A stretch of 64,000 nucleotides of DNA. Source: Burkholderia sp. BCC0322. Lineage in GTDB: Bacteria > Pseudomonadota > Gammaproteobacteria > Burkholderiales > Burkholderiaceae. The DNA lies in contig NZ_CADFDU010000003.1 in assembly GCF_902833045.1 (NCBI RefSeq), forward strand, positions 372,001 to 436,000. Direction: 5' to 3'. The notes beneath the pieces are model-generated. The model did no database searches, was not told the origin of the DNA, and saw nothing but the letters and a program-made list of their open reading frames with translations. Positions 1 through 7,672 of this stretch are shown in pieces; position 1 is the stretch's first letter, and the number at the start of each line of letters is the position of its first letter. The position numbers were made by a program, and so were the translations under genes.

Positions 1-1371
1 GGCTATTTCCTGTTCCACAACACCGGCGATTCGATCTCGCGCGTGTCGTCGGTGTCGGAGGTCGGGCGCTTTCTGGTCGATGGCCTCGTCGGCGGGCTGC
101 TCAATATCGTCACCTGCACGCTGACGCTCGTGCTGATGCTGTACTACAGCCCGGTGCTGGCCGGCATCAGCCTGGCCGGGATGGTGCTGTTCGCGCTCAG
201 CCGGCTCGCGATCCAGCCGCAACTGCAGGACGCGATGTCGCAGATCCTCACGCGCGGCGCCGAAGCCGACGCGCTGCTGATCGAGAACATCCGCTCCGCG
301 CACTCGATCAAGCTGCTGTCGGCCGAGACCGCGCGCAGCAGCCTGTGGGTGAACGCGTTCACGCAGAAGCTGCAGGCGATGCGCCAGCAGGAGCGGCTGC
401 AACTGCTGTTCGACGCGATCTCGAAAGGCATCGTGCACGTCGAGCAGCTCGTGATCGTCACGTATGGCGCGTGGCTCGTGATGCACGGCCAGAGCACGAT
501 CGGCGTGATCTACGCGTTCATCCAGTACAAGAACCTGTTTGCCGACAAGTTCATCGATTCGATCCAGCTCTACGTGCGCCGCAAGGTGCTGCAGGTGCAC
601 ATGGATCGCGTCGCCGACGTGCTGCAGACCGAGACCGAGGAGCCCGCGCCGGACGCGGTCGTGCGTCCGGTCGACGGTTTCGACGGCGCGCTGTCGATTC
701 GCGCGCTGTCGTATACGCCGAAAGGCGGCCACCGCCCGATCCTGCGCGACATCGCGCTCGATGTGCCGGCGGGCGGCAAGGTCGCGATCGTCGGCCGCAC
801 CGGCAGCGGCAAGACGACGCTGCTGAACCTGATCTGCGGGCTCGTGCGGCCCGAGCCCGGCACGCTGTTCGTCGGCGGCGTCGATCTCGCGGAAGTGAAC
901 CTGCGGCAGTACCGCAAGCATCTCGCGGCCGTCACGCAGTCCGACCAGCTGTTTCGCGGGACGATCCGCGACAACATCACGAACTTCGCGCCCGCGCCGC
1001 GGATCGGCGCGATGTTCGACGCGGCGAGGCTCGCGTGCATCCACGACGAGATCGAGCGGCTCGACCATCGCTACGACACGCCGCTCGGCGATACGCAGAA
1101 ATTCCTGTCGGCCGGCCAGATGCAGCGGCTGCTGATCGCGCGGGCGCTGTATTGCGAGCCGCGCCTGCTGATTCTCGACGAATTCTCGTCGAACCTCGAC
1201 CAGGCGACGACGCACGAGATCTGCCGCAACGTGCTGACGCTGCCGTGCACGATCGTGCTCGTCACGCACGATGCGTCGATCCTGTCGATGGTCGACCGGA
1301 TCTACGAGATGCAGGACGGCGTGTTGACCGACGCGACCGACGCATGGCGTTCGGCCGAGGAGGCGCGGTGA
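1..1371 (+). CDS. ABC exporter, fused membrane and ATPase domains (5' truncated)
   Basis: The reading frame is open from base 1, so the start lies outside the window. The visible 456 residues hold the last transmembrane helices, a cytoplasmic linker and a complete ATPase domain. Walker A is GRTGSGKTT (bases 793-819), followed by the Q-loop VTQSDQLFRG, an ABC signature LSAGQ (usual LSGGQ), Walker B LLILDE and the switch His in VTHD. The architecture fits the type I secretion/bacteriocin exporter family (HlyB or C39-peptidase class); whether a peptidase domain is present cannot be seen. The stop overlaps the next ATG by 4 bp, and an HlyD adaptor and an outer-membrane protein follow, so an envelope-spanning export system is likely. 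The substrate is unknown. Confidence 0.88.
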   Translation, partial: GYFLFHNTGDSISRVSSVSEVGRFLVDGLVGGLLNIVTCTLTLVLMLYYSPVLAGISLAGMVLFALSRLAIQPQLQDAMSQILTRGAEADALLIENIRSAHSIKLLSAETARSSLWVNAFTQKLQAMRQQERLQLLFDAISKGIVHVEQLVIVTYGAWLVMHGQSTIGVIYAFIQYKNLFADKFIDSIQLYVRRKVLQVHMDRVADVLQTETEEPAPDAVVRPVDGFDGALSIRALSYTPKGGHRPILRDIALDVPAGGKVAIVGRTGSGKTTLLNLICGLVRPEPGTLFVGGVDLAEVNLRQYRKHLAAVTQSDQLFRGTIRDNITNFAPAPRIGAMFDAARLACIHDEIERLDHRYDTPLGDTQKFLSAGQMQRLLIARALYCEPRLLILDEFSSNLDQATTHEICRNVLTLPCTIVLVTHDASILSMVDRIYEMQDGVLTDATDAWRSAEEAR

Positions 1372-2372
1372 TGCTCGGACGGCTCTTTCTGCTCAACCCG
1401 TTTTCGTATGCGTTCCTGGTGCGGCGCGCGGTGCGCGCCGTCGCGCTGCGCACGTCCCCCGCGCGCGGGCTGCGGCTGATGCGCTGGTGCTCGGGCGCAT
1501 GCCTGCGCTGCTTTCCGTGCATTCGCGAGTCGATCGAGCGCGCGGTCGCATACATGCTGAGCGCGCACCTGAACGACGATCCGCGACGGGTGCGGGAGGT
1601 GTCGGCGGCGATCGTGCGCGAGCTGTTCGAGGCCGAGTTCGCGGGGCTCAAGCTGCGCACGCACAGCCTCGAATCGATGAAGTCGATGATCGACGGCATG
1701 GCGTGCGAAGGCGACGAGCAGTTGCGCACGGCGCTCGCGCGCGGCGGCCCGCTGATGCTCGCGGGGCTGCACTTCGGCAACCTGATGCTGTTCGTCACGA
1801 AGCTGCGCTTCATGATTCCCGACGACCGCAAGCTGATGGTGATCCTGCACCGCGATGCGCCGGGCGCATTCTTCGACGATGCGCTGCGGCTCGTCGCCGA
1901 ATACGGCGCCGGCGAAGTGGAGTTCATCGACATCGAGGAGCGCGTGCACCTGCGGCGGCTGATCACGAGCCTGCGGCGCGAGGCGCCCGTCTTCCTGCTG
2001 TTCTCCGATCTGCACGGCAAGTTCGGCAAGACCAATCGCTGCCGGCTCGGCGGCCGCTGGGTGCGGATGGCCGGCGGCGGCGTGAAGCTCGCGGTCGAGC
2101 AGGGGATTCCGCTGCTCGTCGCGTATGCGACGGGCGTGCCGTTCCGCGATCGCTGTGCGGTGCATTTCACCGAGCTCGCGGCCAGCCCGCTCGCGCCGAT
2201 GCTCGGCGCGGACGACGACGCGTCGCCCGTGCGCGCGACGCACCAGCGCATCGTCGACCGGCTCGAGCAGGCGCTGGTACGCCAGCCCGAGCAGTGGCAT
2301 TTCTGGGAACACTTCACGCCTTACCTAATGCCGACGCCGCTGCTCGATGCGGCCGCGCGGCGTCGCTCCTGA
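1371..2372 (+). CDS. LpxL/HtrB-like lysophospholipid acyltransferase family protein
   Basis: A 333-residue protein starting in an ATGA overlap with the ABC gene. It has the size and layout of the lipid A/PIM acyltransferase superfamily. The block around residues 131-137 (AGLHFGNLM) matches the family's catalytic HX4(D/E) region, but the acidic position (His+5) is Met. SDLHGKFGKTNRC and the GVKLAVEQGIPLLVAY block match the later conserved substrate region. The family moves acyl chains from acyl-ACP or acyl-CoA to lipids at the inner membrane. Its place between exporter and adaptor genes suggests it modifies or supports the exported molecule. Activity is uncertain because the dyad is incomplete. 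Confidence 0.75.
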   Translation: MLGRLFLLNPFSYAFLVRRAVRAVALRTSPARGLRLMRWCSGACLRCFPCIRESIERAVAYMLSAHLNDDPRRVREVSAAIVRELFEAEFAGLKLRTHSLESMKSMIDGMACEGDEQLRTALARGGPLMLAGLHFGNLMLFVTKLRFMIPDDRKLMVILHRDAPGAFFDDALRLVAEYGAGEVEFIDIEERVHLRRLITSLRREAPVFLLFSDLHGKFGKTNRCRLGGRWVRMAGGGVKLAVEQGIPLLVAYATGVPFRDRCAVHFTELAASPLAPMLGADDDASPVRATHQRIVDRLEQALVRQPEQWHFWEHFTPYLMPTPLLDAAARRRS

Positions 2373-2384
2373 CGAGCCCGCCCC

Positions 2385-3680
2385 ATGCCGACCTGGAACG
2401 CCACCCTCCGAGAACAGAAGCCGTCGCGCAAGCTTGCGCGCGGCACGACCTTCGGCACCGTGATCCACGGCGTCGTCGACGTGCCGGTGTCGCTGCGGTT
2501 CTTCTGCTACCTGTCACTTGCGATGTTCGCGATGTTCGTGACCGCGCTCGTCGAACTGAGCTACGCGAATACCGAGAGCGTGTCGGGGATGCTGACGCCG
2601 CGCTCGGGGCTGATCGGCGTCAGCGCGCCGCCGGGCTGGGCCGTGCGCGACGTCTACGTCGGCAAGGACCAGCACGTGAAGGCCGGCCAGCGGCTGCTGG
2701 CGGTGACGCGCGACACGAGCTTCGTGAGCCAGGCCAACAACGTGCAGGGGATGCGCGCGGCGCTCGACCGGCAGCGTGTCGAGGTGACGCAGCAGATCGA
2801 TGCCGCGCGGCTCGAATACAAGTCGTCGGTGCAGCAGATCAACCAGCAGATCGCCGCGCAGGGCGAGAGCCGCGGGCTGATCGACCGGCAGATCCAGGAC
2901 CAGAAGCGCATCGTCGACGAGTACGGCGAGCGGCGTGCGCGCGTGAAGCAGTTGCTCGACGAACAGGTCGTGACGCTCGAGCAGTACAACCAGGTCAACA
3001 CGCAGTACCTGCAGGCCGGGCAGGCGTACCAGGACCTGCTGCTGCGCCGCGCCGAGCTCGTGAAGAATGCGATGAAGCTGCGCGGCGACCTCGACACGAT
3101 GCAGAGCAAGTACGACGGCGCGAACGCGGAACTGAAGATCAAGCAGGAGGAACTGAACGCGAAGGAATACAACATCGACGAGAACGTGAACCAGGTGCTG
3201 TACGCGCCCGCCGACGGGCAGATCGTACGGCTCGACGTCGTGCAGGGCGGCGTGATCGACCCGCCGGGCACGCGCGTCGTCGAGATCCTGCCCGCGAAGG
3301 CCGACGGGCTGATCGCCGAGGTCTACATTCCGTCGTCGAAGGCCGGCTTCGTGAAGAAAGGGCAGGAAGTGAAGGTGGCGTACGCCAGCTATCCGGTCGA
3401 GAAGTTCGGCACCTATCGCGGCAAGGTGCTGTCGATTTCGCCCGTCGCGTTTTCCGCGAAGGAGTTGAACCTGCCGGGCGATGCCGCCACGCCGCAAACC
3501 TACTTCAAGACCTGGGTCGAGCTGGCCGACCGCACGCCGGCATTCGAAGGACGGGCACTGTCGCTGCGGGCCGGGATGATGCTGAAGGCCGATATCGTGC
3601 TGGAGCGGCGCAGCCTGCTCGAATGGCTGTTCGAGCCGTTGTATCGCATCCGTCAACGCCTGTTCGGCGTGCCGGCCTGA
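2385..3680 (+). CDS. HlyD-family periplasmic adaptor (membrane fusion protein)
   Basis: A 431-residue protein 12 bp after the acyltransferase gene. It has a short cytoplasmic N-terminus, one membrane segment at about residues 38-58, a beta-sandwich half-motif, a long Gln/Glu-rich coiled coil at about residues 120-260, then the second half of the lipoyl/barrel-sandwich (YAPADGQIVRLDVVQGG) and a C-terminal beta domain. This is the layout of HlyD/EmrA adaptors that join an inner-membrane ABC exporter to an outer-membrane channel. With the upstream ABC gene it forms the core of a type I-like exporter. No TolC homologue lies beside it; the next gene encodes an OmpW-like barrel instead. Confidence 0.9.
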   Translation: MPTWNATLREQKPSRKLARGTTFGTVIHGVVDVPVSLRFFCYLSLAMFAMFVTALVELSYANTESVSGMLTPRSGLIGVSAPPGWAVRDVYVGKDQHVKAGQRLLAVTRDTSFVSQANNVQGMRAALDRQRVEVTQQIDAARLEYKSSVQQINQQIAAQGESRGLIDRQIQDQKRIVDEYGERRARVKQLLDEQVVTLEQYNQVNTQYLQAGQAYQDLLLRRAELVKNAMKLRGDLDTMQSKYDGANAELKIKQEELNAKEYNIDENVNQVLYAPADGQIVRLDVVQGGVIDPPGTRVVEILPAKADGLIAEVYIPSSKAGFVKKGQEVKVAYASYPVEKFGTYRGKVLSISPVAFSAKELNLPGDAATPQTYFKTWVELADRTPAFEGRALSLRAGMMLKADIVLERRSLLEWLFEPLYRIRQRLFGVPA

Positions 3681-3684
3681 GCCG

Positions 3685-5076
3685 ATGGCGAGCCGGGACA
3701 AGGACCGCCGCCGCGCGCGGCCGGGCGCCGTGCGCCCGCTGTCGCGCTGGCTCGGTGCGGCACTGTGCGCTTGCGCGGCCGCCGCGCATGGCGCGCCGCA
3801 GCCGGACGGCGACGCCGCGCCGCGCTGGCAGGCCGGCGCCGACGGAATCGGCTTCTGGCCGGGCGGCGACGCGGACGGATTCGATGCGAGCGCGTGGGCG
3901 ACCGATGCAGGGCCGGCCCGCCGCGGGCGTGACGACCCGGGCGACGTGCCGCAACCCGACACCATACCGTTGACGGCACGCAAGATCACGCTCGGCCAGC
4001 GAACCAGCGGGGCCGGGCGCGCATGCGTGGCCACGCGCGACGATGGCGCGGACGGTATCGGCTTCGACGACAACGGCGCAGCTGGCGGCTGCGAGCCGGC
4101 CGCGCCCCGCGATGCGACGGCGGATCGCGCACCAGCCGGCGGTGTCGTCCACGCCGACCGGATGCCGTACGAACTGCATCCGATCGACCCGTCTCGGCTG
4201 CCCGATCTGCCGGCCGCCCAGGCGCCGCCGCTGCTGACGCAGTTGATGGGCGACGACCGCAACATGGTCGGCCTCGGCTGGCACTTCATCGGCACGACCG
4301 GCCGATCGACACCCGTGACGACGCGCACGGACGCCCTCGGGCTGAACAGCTTTCAGAACCAGGGTTCGAGCCTGTCGCTCAGCGATACGAACACGCTGGC
4401 GTTCACGTTGACCCACTTCTTCTCGGAGAACTGGGCGGCCGAACTCGGCGCGGGCATTCCGCCGGTGCTGACCCTGCGCGGGCACGGCAGCATCGCGCTG
4501 CCGCTCGACCGGATTTTTTCCGGCGTCCAGGGGCGCTTTCCGCTGATCGATCTCGCGAACACGCAAAGCAATCCGCTCGCGACCACGCGCGCGTGGCTCG
4601 GCTCCGTCGTGTTCAAGTATTACCTCGGCGAGCGCGACGATCGTTTCCGCCCGTTCGCGGGCATCGGCATCAGCTATACGCGCTTCACGAACACGAACCT
4701 GAATCCGGTGTTCCAGCGCAAGCTCGCGTCGCTCGGCGGGCTGCTCGCGGCGGGCGCGGACATCGGCAGCCTGCAGTCGCTGCTGCTCGACCCGTCGCTG
4801 TTCCAGCGTATCTGGGATGCCGGCGGCGACCTGCTGCTGTCGGGCAAGACCAACGTGTCGGCCAAGGTGAAGAGCGTGTGGGAGCCGGTGTTCACCGTCG
4901 GCGCGAGCTACCAGATCACGCGCCAGTTCTGGGTCACCGGCATGGTGACCTATATCCCGTTACGTACGAAGATTACGCTGGACATCGACCAGCCGAACCG
5001 GCAGCTCGCGTCGAACACGTTCGATATCTCCGCGAACCCCGTGCTGGCGAGCGTACTGCTCGCATTCCGCTTCTGA
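3685..5076 (+). CDS. OmpW-like outer-membrane protein with a long N-terminal extension
   Basis: A 463-residue protein starting 4 bp after the HlyD stop. A basic N-terminus and hydrophobic stretch (WLGAALCACAAAAHGA) give a Sec signal peptide. About 150 residues of Gly/Asp/Ala-rich low-complexity sequence follow, in which ADGIGF occurs twice. The C-terminal part (from about residue 185) has alternating beta-strand sequence, FRPFAGIGISYTRF and a terminal Phe (LLAFRF), typical of OmpW barrels. OmpW proteins are usually about 210-230 residues, so this is roughly twice the normal size. As last gene of the export operon it may form or aid the outer-membrane exit; that is inference. A terminator hairpin follows at once. 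Confidence 0.75.
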   Translation: MASRDKDRRRARPGAVRPLSRWLGAALCACAAAAHGAPQPDGDAAPRWQAGADGIGFWPGGDADGFDASAWATDAGPARRGRDDPGDVPQPDTIPLTARKITLGQRTSGAGRACVATRDDGADGIGFDDNGAAGGCEPAAPRDATADRAPAGGVVHADRMPYELHPIDPSRLPDLPAAQAPPLLTQLMGDDRNMVGLGWHFIGTTGRSTPVTTRTDALGLNSFQNQGSSLSLSDTNTLAFTLTHFFSENWAAELGAGIPPVLTLRGHGSIALPLDRIFSGVQGRFPLIDLANTQSNPLATTRAWLGSVVFKYYLGERDDRFRPFAGIGISYTRFTNTNLNPVFQRKLASLGGLLAAGADIGSLQSLLLDPSLFQRIWDAGGDLLLSGKTNVSAKVKSVWEPVFTVGASYQITRQFWVTGMVTYIPLRTKITLDIDQPNRQLASNTFDISANPVLASVLLAFRF

Positions 5077-5097
5077 CCGGCGCGCCGGCCCCTTTTT
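5077..5097 (+). terminator. Rho-independent terminator after the export operon
   Basis: The 12-bp palindrome CCGGCGCGCCGG (5077-5088) begins directly after the OmpW-like stop codon and is followed by CCCC and TTTTT. Folded with a CGCG loop it gives a short GC stem plus a U-tract, the usual intrinsic terminator layout. Confidence 0.7.
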
Positions 5098-5165
5098 CAT
5101 GATTTTGACGCGCGACACTGGGATAATGTCGGAGTTTGGCTGCGTCAATGATGGAAGGAGGCCCC

Positions 5166-6116
5166 ATGGGCGACAACGATACCCGTAACGAGACCGACGA
5201 CCGCACCGATGTCGAATCGATGGAGGTGCGCCAGCGCCGTTTCGAGGAAGACCTGGTCGACGCCTACGACGAAGAGCTCGAGATGGAGCTCGACGATCGC
5301 CGCTTCGACGACAGCGACGACCTGCTGTTTTCGCAGGAGCGTCGCGAAGCGCGCAAGCAGTATTTCCGCGAACTGTTCCGGCTGCAGGGCGAACTCGTGA
5401 AGCTGCAGGACTGGGTCGTGAGCACGGGGCACCGGCTCGTCGTCATTTTCGAGGGGCGCGACGCGGCCGGCAAGGGGGGGGCGATCAAGCGCATCACGCA
5501 GCGGCTGAACCCGCGCGTATGCCGCGTGGCGGCGCTGCCGGCGCCGAACAACCGCGAACGCACGCAATGGTATTTCCAGCGCTATGTCGCGCATCTGCCG
5601 GCCGGTGGCGAGATCGTGCTGTTCGACCGCAGCTGGTACAACCGCGCGGGCGTCGAGCGTGTGATGAACTTCTGCACCGACGAGGAATACGAGGAGTTTT
5701 TCCGTTCGGTGCCCGAGTTCGAGAAGATGCTGGTGCGTAGCGGGATCCAGATCGTCAAGTACTGGTTTTCGATCACCGATCACGAGCAGGAAGTGCGATT
5801 CCAGAGCCGGATCCAGGATCCGCTCAAGCAGTGGAAGCTGAGCCCGATGGATCTCGAGAGCCGCCGCCGCTGGGAAGCCTACACGGCCGCGAAGGAAGAG
5901 ATGCTGCTGCGTACGCACATTCCGGAAGCGCCGTGGTGGGTCGTGCAGGCCGTCGACAAGAAGCGCGCGCGGCTGAACTGCATTCACCACCTGCTGCAGC
6001 AGGTGCCGTATCACGAGGTGCCGCACGCATCGATCGACCTGCCGCCGCGCGAGCATCACGAGGATTACATCCGCCGGCCGGTGCCGGACAACATGATCGT
6101 GCCGGATATTTACTGA
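5166..6116 (+). CDS. ppk2: Polyphosphate kinase 2 (PPK2)
   Basis: A 316-residue protein. The start is the ATG at 5166, 7 nt after AAGGAGG; an in-frame ATG lies further upstream but has no such site. The first ~60 residues are acidic. The PPK2 core then shows Walker A GRDAAGKGGAIK, the lid segment LPAPNNRERTQWYFQRY, Walker B LFDRSWYNR and the C-terminal block LKQWKLSPMDLESRRRW. PPK2 enzymes use polyphosphate to phosphorylate nucleotides (NDP or NMP) or run in reverse. Length and motifs fit a single-domain class I-type enzyme, but subclass and nucleotide preference cannot be read safely. It appears monocistronic. Confidence 0.93.
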   Translation: MGDNDTRNETDDRTDVESMEVRQRRFEEDLVDAYDEELEMELDDRRFDDSDDLLFSQERREARKQYFRELFRLQGELVKLQDWVVSTGHRLVVIFEGRDAAGKGGAIKRITQRLNPRVCRVAALPAPNNRERTQWYFQRYVAHLPAGGEIVLFDRSWYNRAGVERVMNFCTDEEYEEFFRSVPEFEKMLVRSGIQIVKYWFSITDHEQEVRFQSRIQDPLKQWKLSPMDLESRRRWEAYTAAKEEMLLRTHIPEAPWWVVQAVDKKRARLNCIHHLLQQVPYHEVPHASIDLPPREHHEDYIRRPVPDNMIVPDIY

Positions 6117-6147
6117 GTGAGCGTGGCGGGTTCGATGCGATGAAGGG

Positions 6148-6170
6148 GCGCGCCGTGCAACGCGGCGCGC
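6148..6170. terminator. Stem-loop between convergent ppk2 and H-NS-like genes
   Basis: GCGCGCCG (6148-6155) and CGGCGCGC (6163-6170) form a perfect 8-bp stem with a 7-nt loop in the short gap between two convergent stop codons. No clear U-tract is seen on either strand, so it is a weak or bidirectional terminator candidate. Confidence 0.45.
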
Positions 6171-6171
6171 G

Positions 6172-6462
6172 TTACTCCCGGATCAGGAACGCGGTGCGGT
6201 CGCGCCCGACGATCCATGCGGGTGCGCGGCCGCGCCCGCTCCATGTCGCGCCGGTTGCCGGGTCGCGATACTTTATGCCGACGGTGAACAGCTTCGCGCG
6301 ATCGCTGTAACCCTGCCCGAAGATTTCCCGTGCGGTCAGCGCGTAGTTCGTGACGAGTTCGCGTACCTGCGCCAGCACCGCGTTGCGTTCGCGGCTTCGC
6401 GCCGCCTTGATGCGCCGATCGAGTTCCGCAAGCTGGGCTTGCAGTGCCTTCACTTGATGCAT
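6172..6462 (-). CDS. H-NS family nucleoid-associated protein
   Basis: A 96-residue protein. Residues 1-45 form a charged helical dimerisation region (KALQAQLAELDRRIKAARSR). The C-terminus carries the H-NS DNA-binding signature TWSGRGRAPAWI near residues 73-84, close to the (K/T)WxGxGR(A/P)PxW consensus. Such proteins bind curved AT-rich DNA in the minor groove and silence acquired genes. Burkholderia genomes carry many of these short paralogues. It is convergent with ppk2 and appears monocistronic. Its target genes cannot be inferred; the AT-rich intergenic regions of the exopolysaccharide locus are possible targets, which is speculation. Confidence 0.9.
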   Translation of the reverse strand: MHQVKALQAQLAELDRRIKAARSRERNAVLAQVRELVTNYALTAREIFGQGYSDRAKLFTVGIKYRDPATGATWSGRGRAPAWIVGRDRTAFLIRE

Positions 6463-6722
6463 GCGTCCGTTATCCCGTAGTCGAGTTTTGATTATTGGCG
6501 ACGCGTGGTGAACCGTACGTCGGCGCGCCTGGCCCAGGCGCGCCGCCTCGGCCGGTGGCGGTTGCGTGCTGCTTGCGCCGGCCTGCGGGAAACGTATGCG
6601 GCGCGAGTCGCCGGGAACCCGGTGAGATTAAGTGGCGGCGTGTGGTTTTTCTATCGGACGTATCTGATTTTTCGGCGGAATTTGCCGGCAGCGGAGGCGA
6701 CGGGGCGCGCGGTTGCCACGCG

Positions 6723-7310
6723 TCACAGATCGGGAAAGCCTGATCGCCCTTGCGTCAGGTCGAACAACTCGGCCCGCGCGTTCGCGTCGGCGGTCTCGGG
6801 CAGCTTGATCACGAGCCTGACCGTCATCCCGTACGCGCTGTCCACCAGTTCATAACCCGCCTGTTCGATCCAGCGGCGCACGCGCGCTTCCTCGGGATAG
6901 CCGATCTCGATCGCGAGCCGCGTGTAGCGGATGCGCTCGACGCGTTCGGCATCGAGCAGTGCCGACGCGATTGCATCGGTGTACGCGCGTACCAATCCGC
7001 CCGCGCCGAGCTTCACGCCACCGTAGTAACGCACGACCGCACCCAGTACGCCGTCGAGATCGTGATGGCGCAGCACTTCCAGGATCGGGCGGCCCGCGGT
7101 GCCCGATGGCTCGCCGTCGTCCGACATCCCGGATTGGCCGCCCGCCAGCAGTGCCCAGCACACATGCGTGGCCGTCGGGTGTTCTTCGCGCAGGCGTTGC
7201 AGTGCCTGCATCGCGGCGTCGCGGTCGTCGACGGGAATCGCGTACGCGATGAAGCGGCTCTTGCGGATCTCGAGTTCGCGGATGTAAGTGGTGGCGAGCG
7301 AGTACATCAT
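6723..7310 (-). CDS. YigZ / IMPACT family protein
   Basis: A 195-residue protein if it starts at the ATG at 7310 (a second ATG follows at once); an upstream in-frame extension to 7439 looks unlike family members. The N-terminal UPF0029 domain shows IRELEIRKSRFIAYAIPV and the family signature DDGEPSGTAGRPILEVL. VVRYYGGVKLGAGGLVRAY is also typical. The C-terminal DUF1949-like domain (EARVRRWIEQAG...) is ferredoxin-like. Eukaryotic IMPACT regulates GCN2; the bacterial role is unclear, with translation or RNA links suggested by structure. It stands alone here. Confidence 0.9.
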   Translation of the reverse strand: MMYSLATTYIRELEIRKSRFIAYAIPVDDRDAAMQALQRLREEHPTATHVCWALLAGGQSGMSDDGEPSGTAGRPILEVLRHHDLDGVLGAVVRYYGGVKLGAGGLVRAYTDAIASALLDAERVERIRYTRLAIEIGYPEEARVRRWIEQAGYELVDSAYGMTVRLVIKLPETADANARAELFDLTQGRSGFPDL

Positions 7311-7672
7311 GCGTCGCGACGGGGAAAGTGTAGGGAAATCAAGGTGATGATGGCGTGTCGACTCTTTCGATGCTGACCCGGGCAGGCATTGGCCAGTTGC
7401 ATGGGCGGGATGAAAACCGAATTTTACCGTGGTGCGCATCGAATCAACTCGATGCCGTCAGGGCCCGGTCTGGTTGATCTACCGGAAATGGAATGGCGAA
7501 GCGCGCCGATGCGAATGGTGCGGCAACGGCCATTCACATGTTGCGGCTTGATCGAGATTGCCGCGTTCGCGACCTTGCTGGCGCTGTTGCTCCGGTAAGG
7601 CCCGTCATCGGATGGGTGAATACGGAAGAGCCGGGCACGACATGCGCGGCTCTTCCGTCGGGTTATCGCCGC
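7311..7672. other. Intergenic region between YigZ start and beta-glucosidase stop
   Basis: This stretch holds the upstream region of the YigZ gene and the 3' flank of the beta-glucosidase gene. The only clear structure is the inverted repeat at 7622-7658. A plus-strand 69-codon frame (7389-7598) with a hydrophobic end has no convincing ribosome site, and I do not call it. Confidence 0.5.
7622..7658 (-). terminator. 12-bp stem-loop downstream of the beta-glucosidase gene
   Basis: ACGGAAGAGCCG (7622-7633) and CGGCTCTTCCGT (7647-7658) are perfectly complementary over 12 bp around a 13-nt loop, 14 bp past the beta-glucosidase stop on the minus strand. No run of T follows, so it may be a transcript-stabilising 3' hairpin or a non-canonical terminator. 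Confidence 0.5.

Noticed and set aside
7389-7598. 69-codon frame with a hydrophobic C-terminus
   Set aside because: No ribosome site and no clear signal; cannot be separated from chance in this gap.
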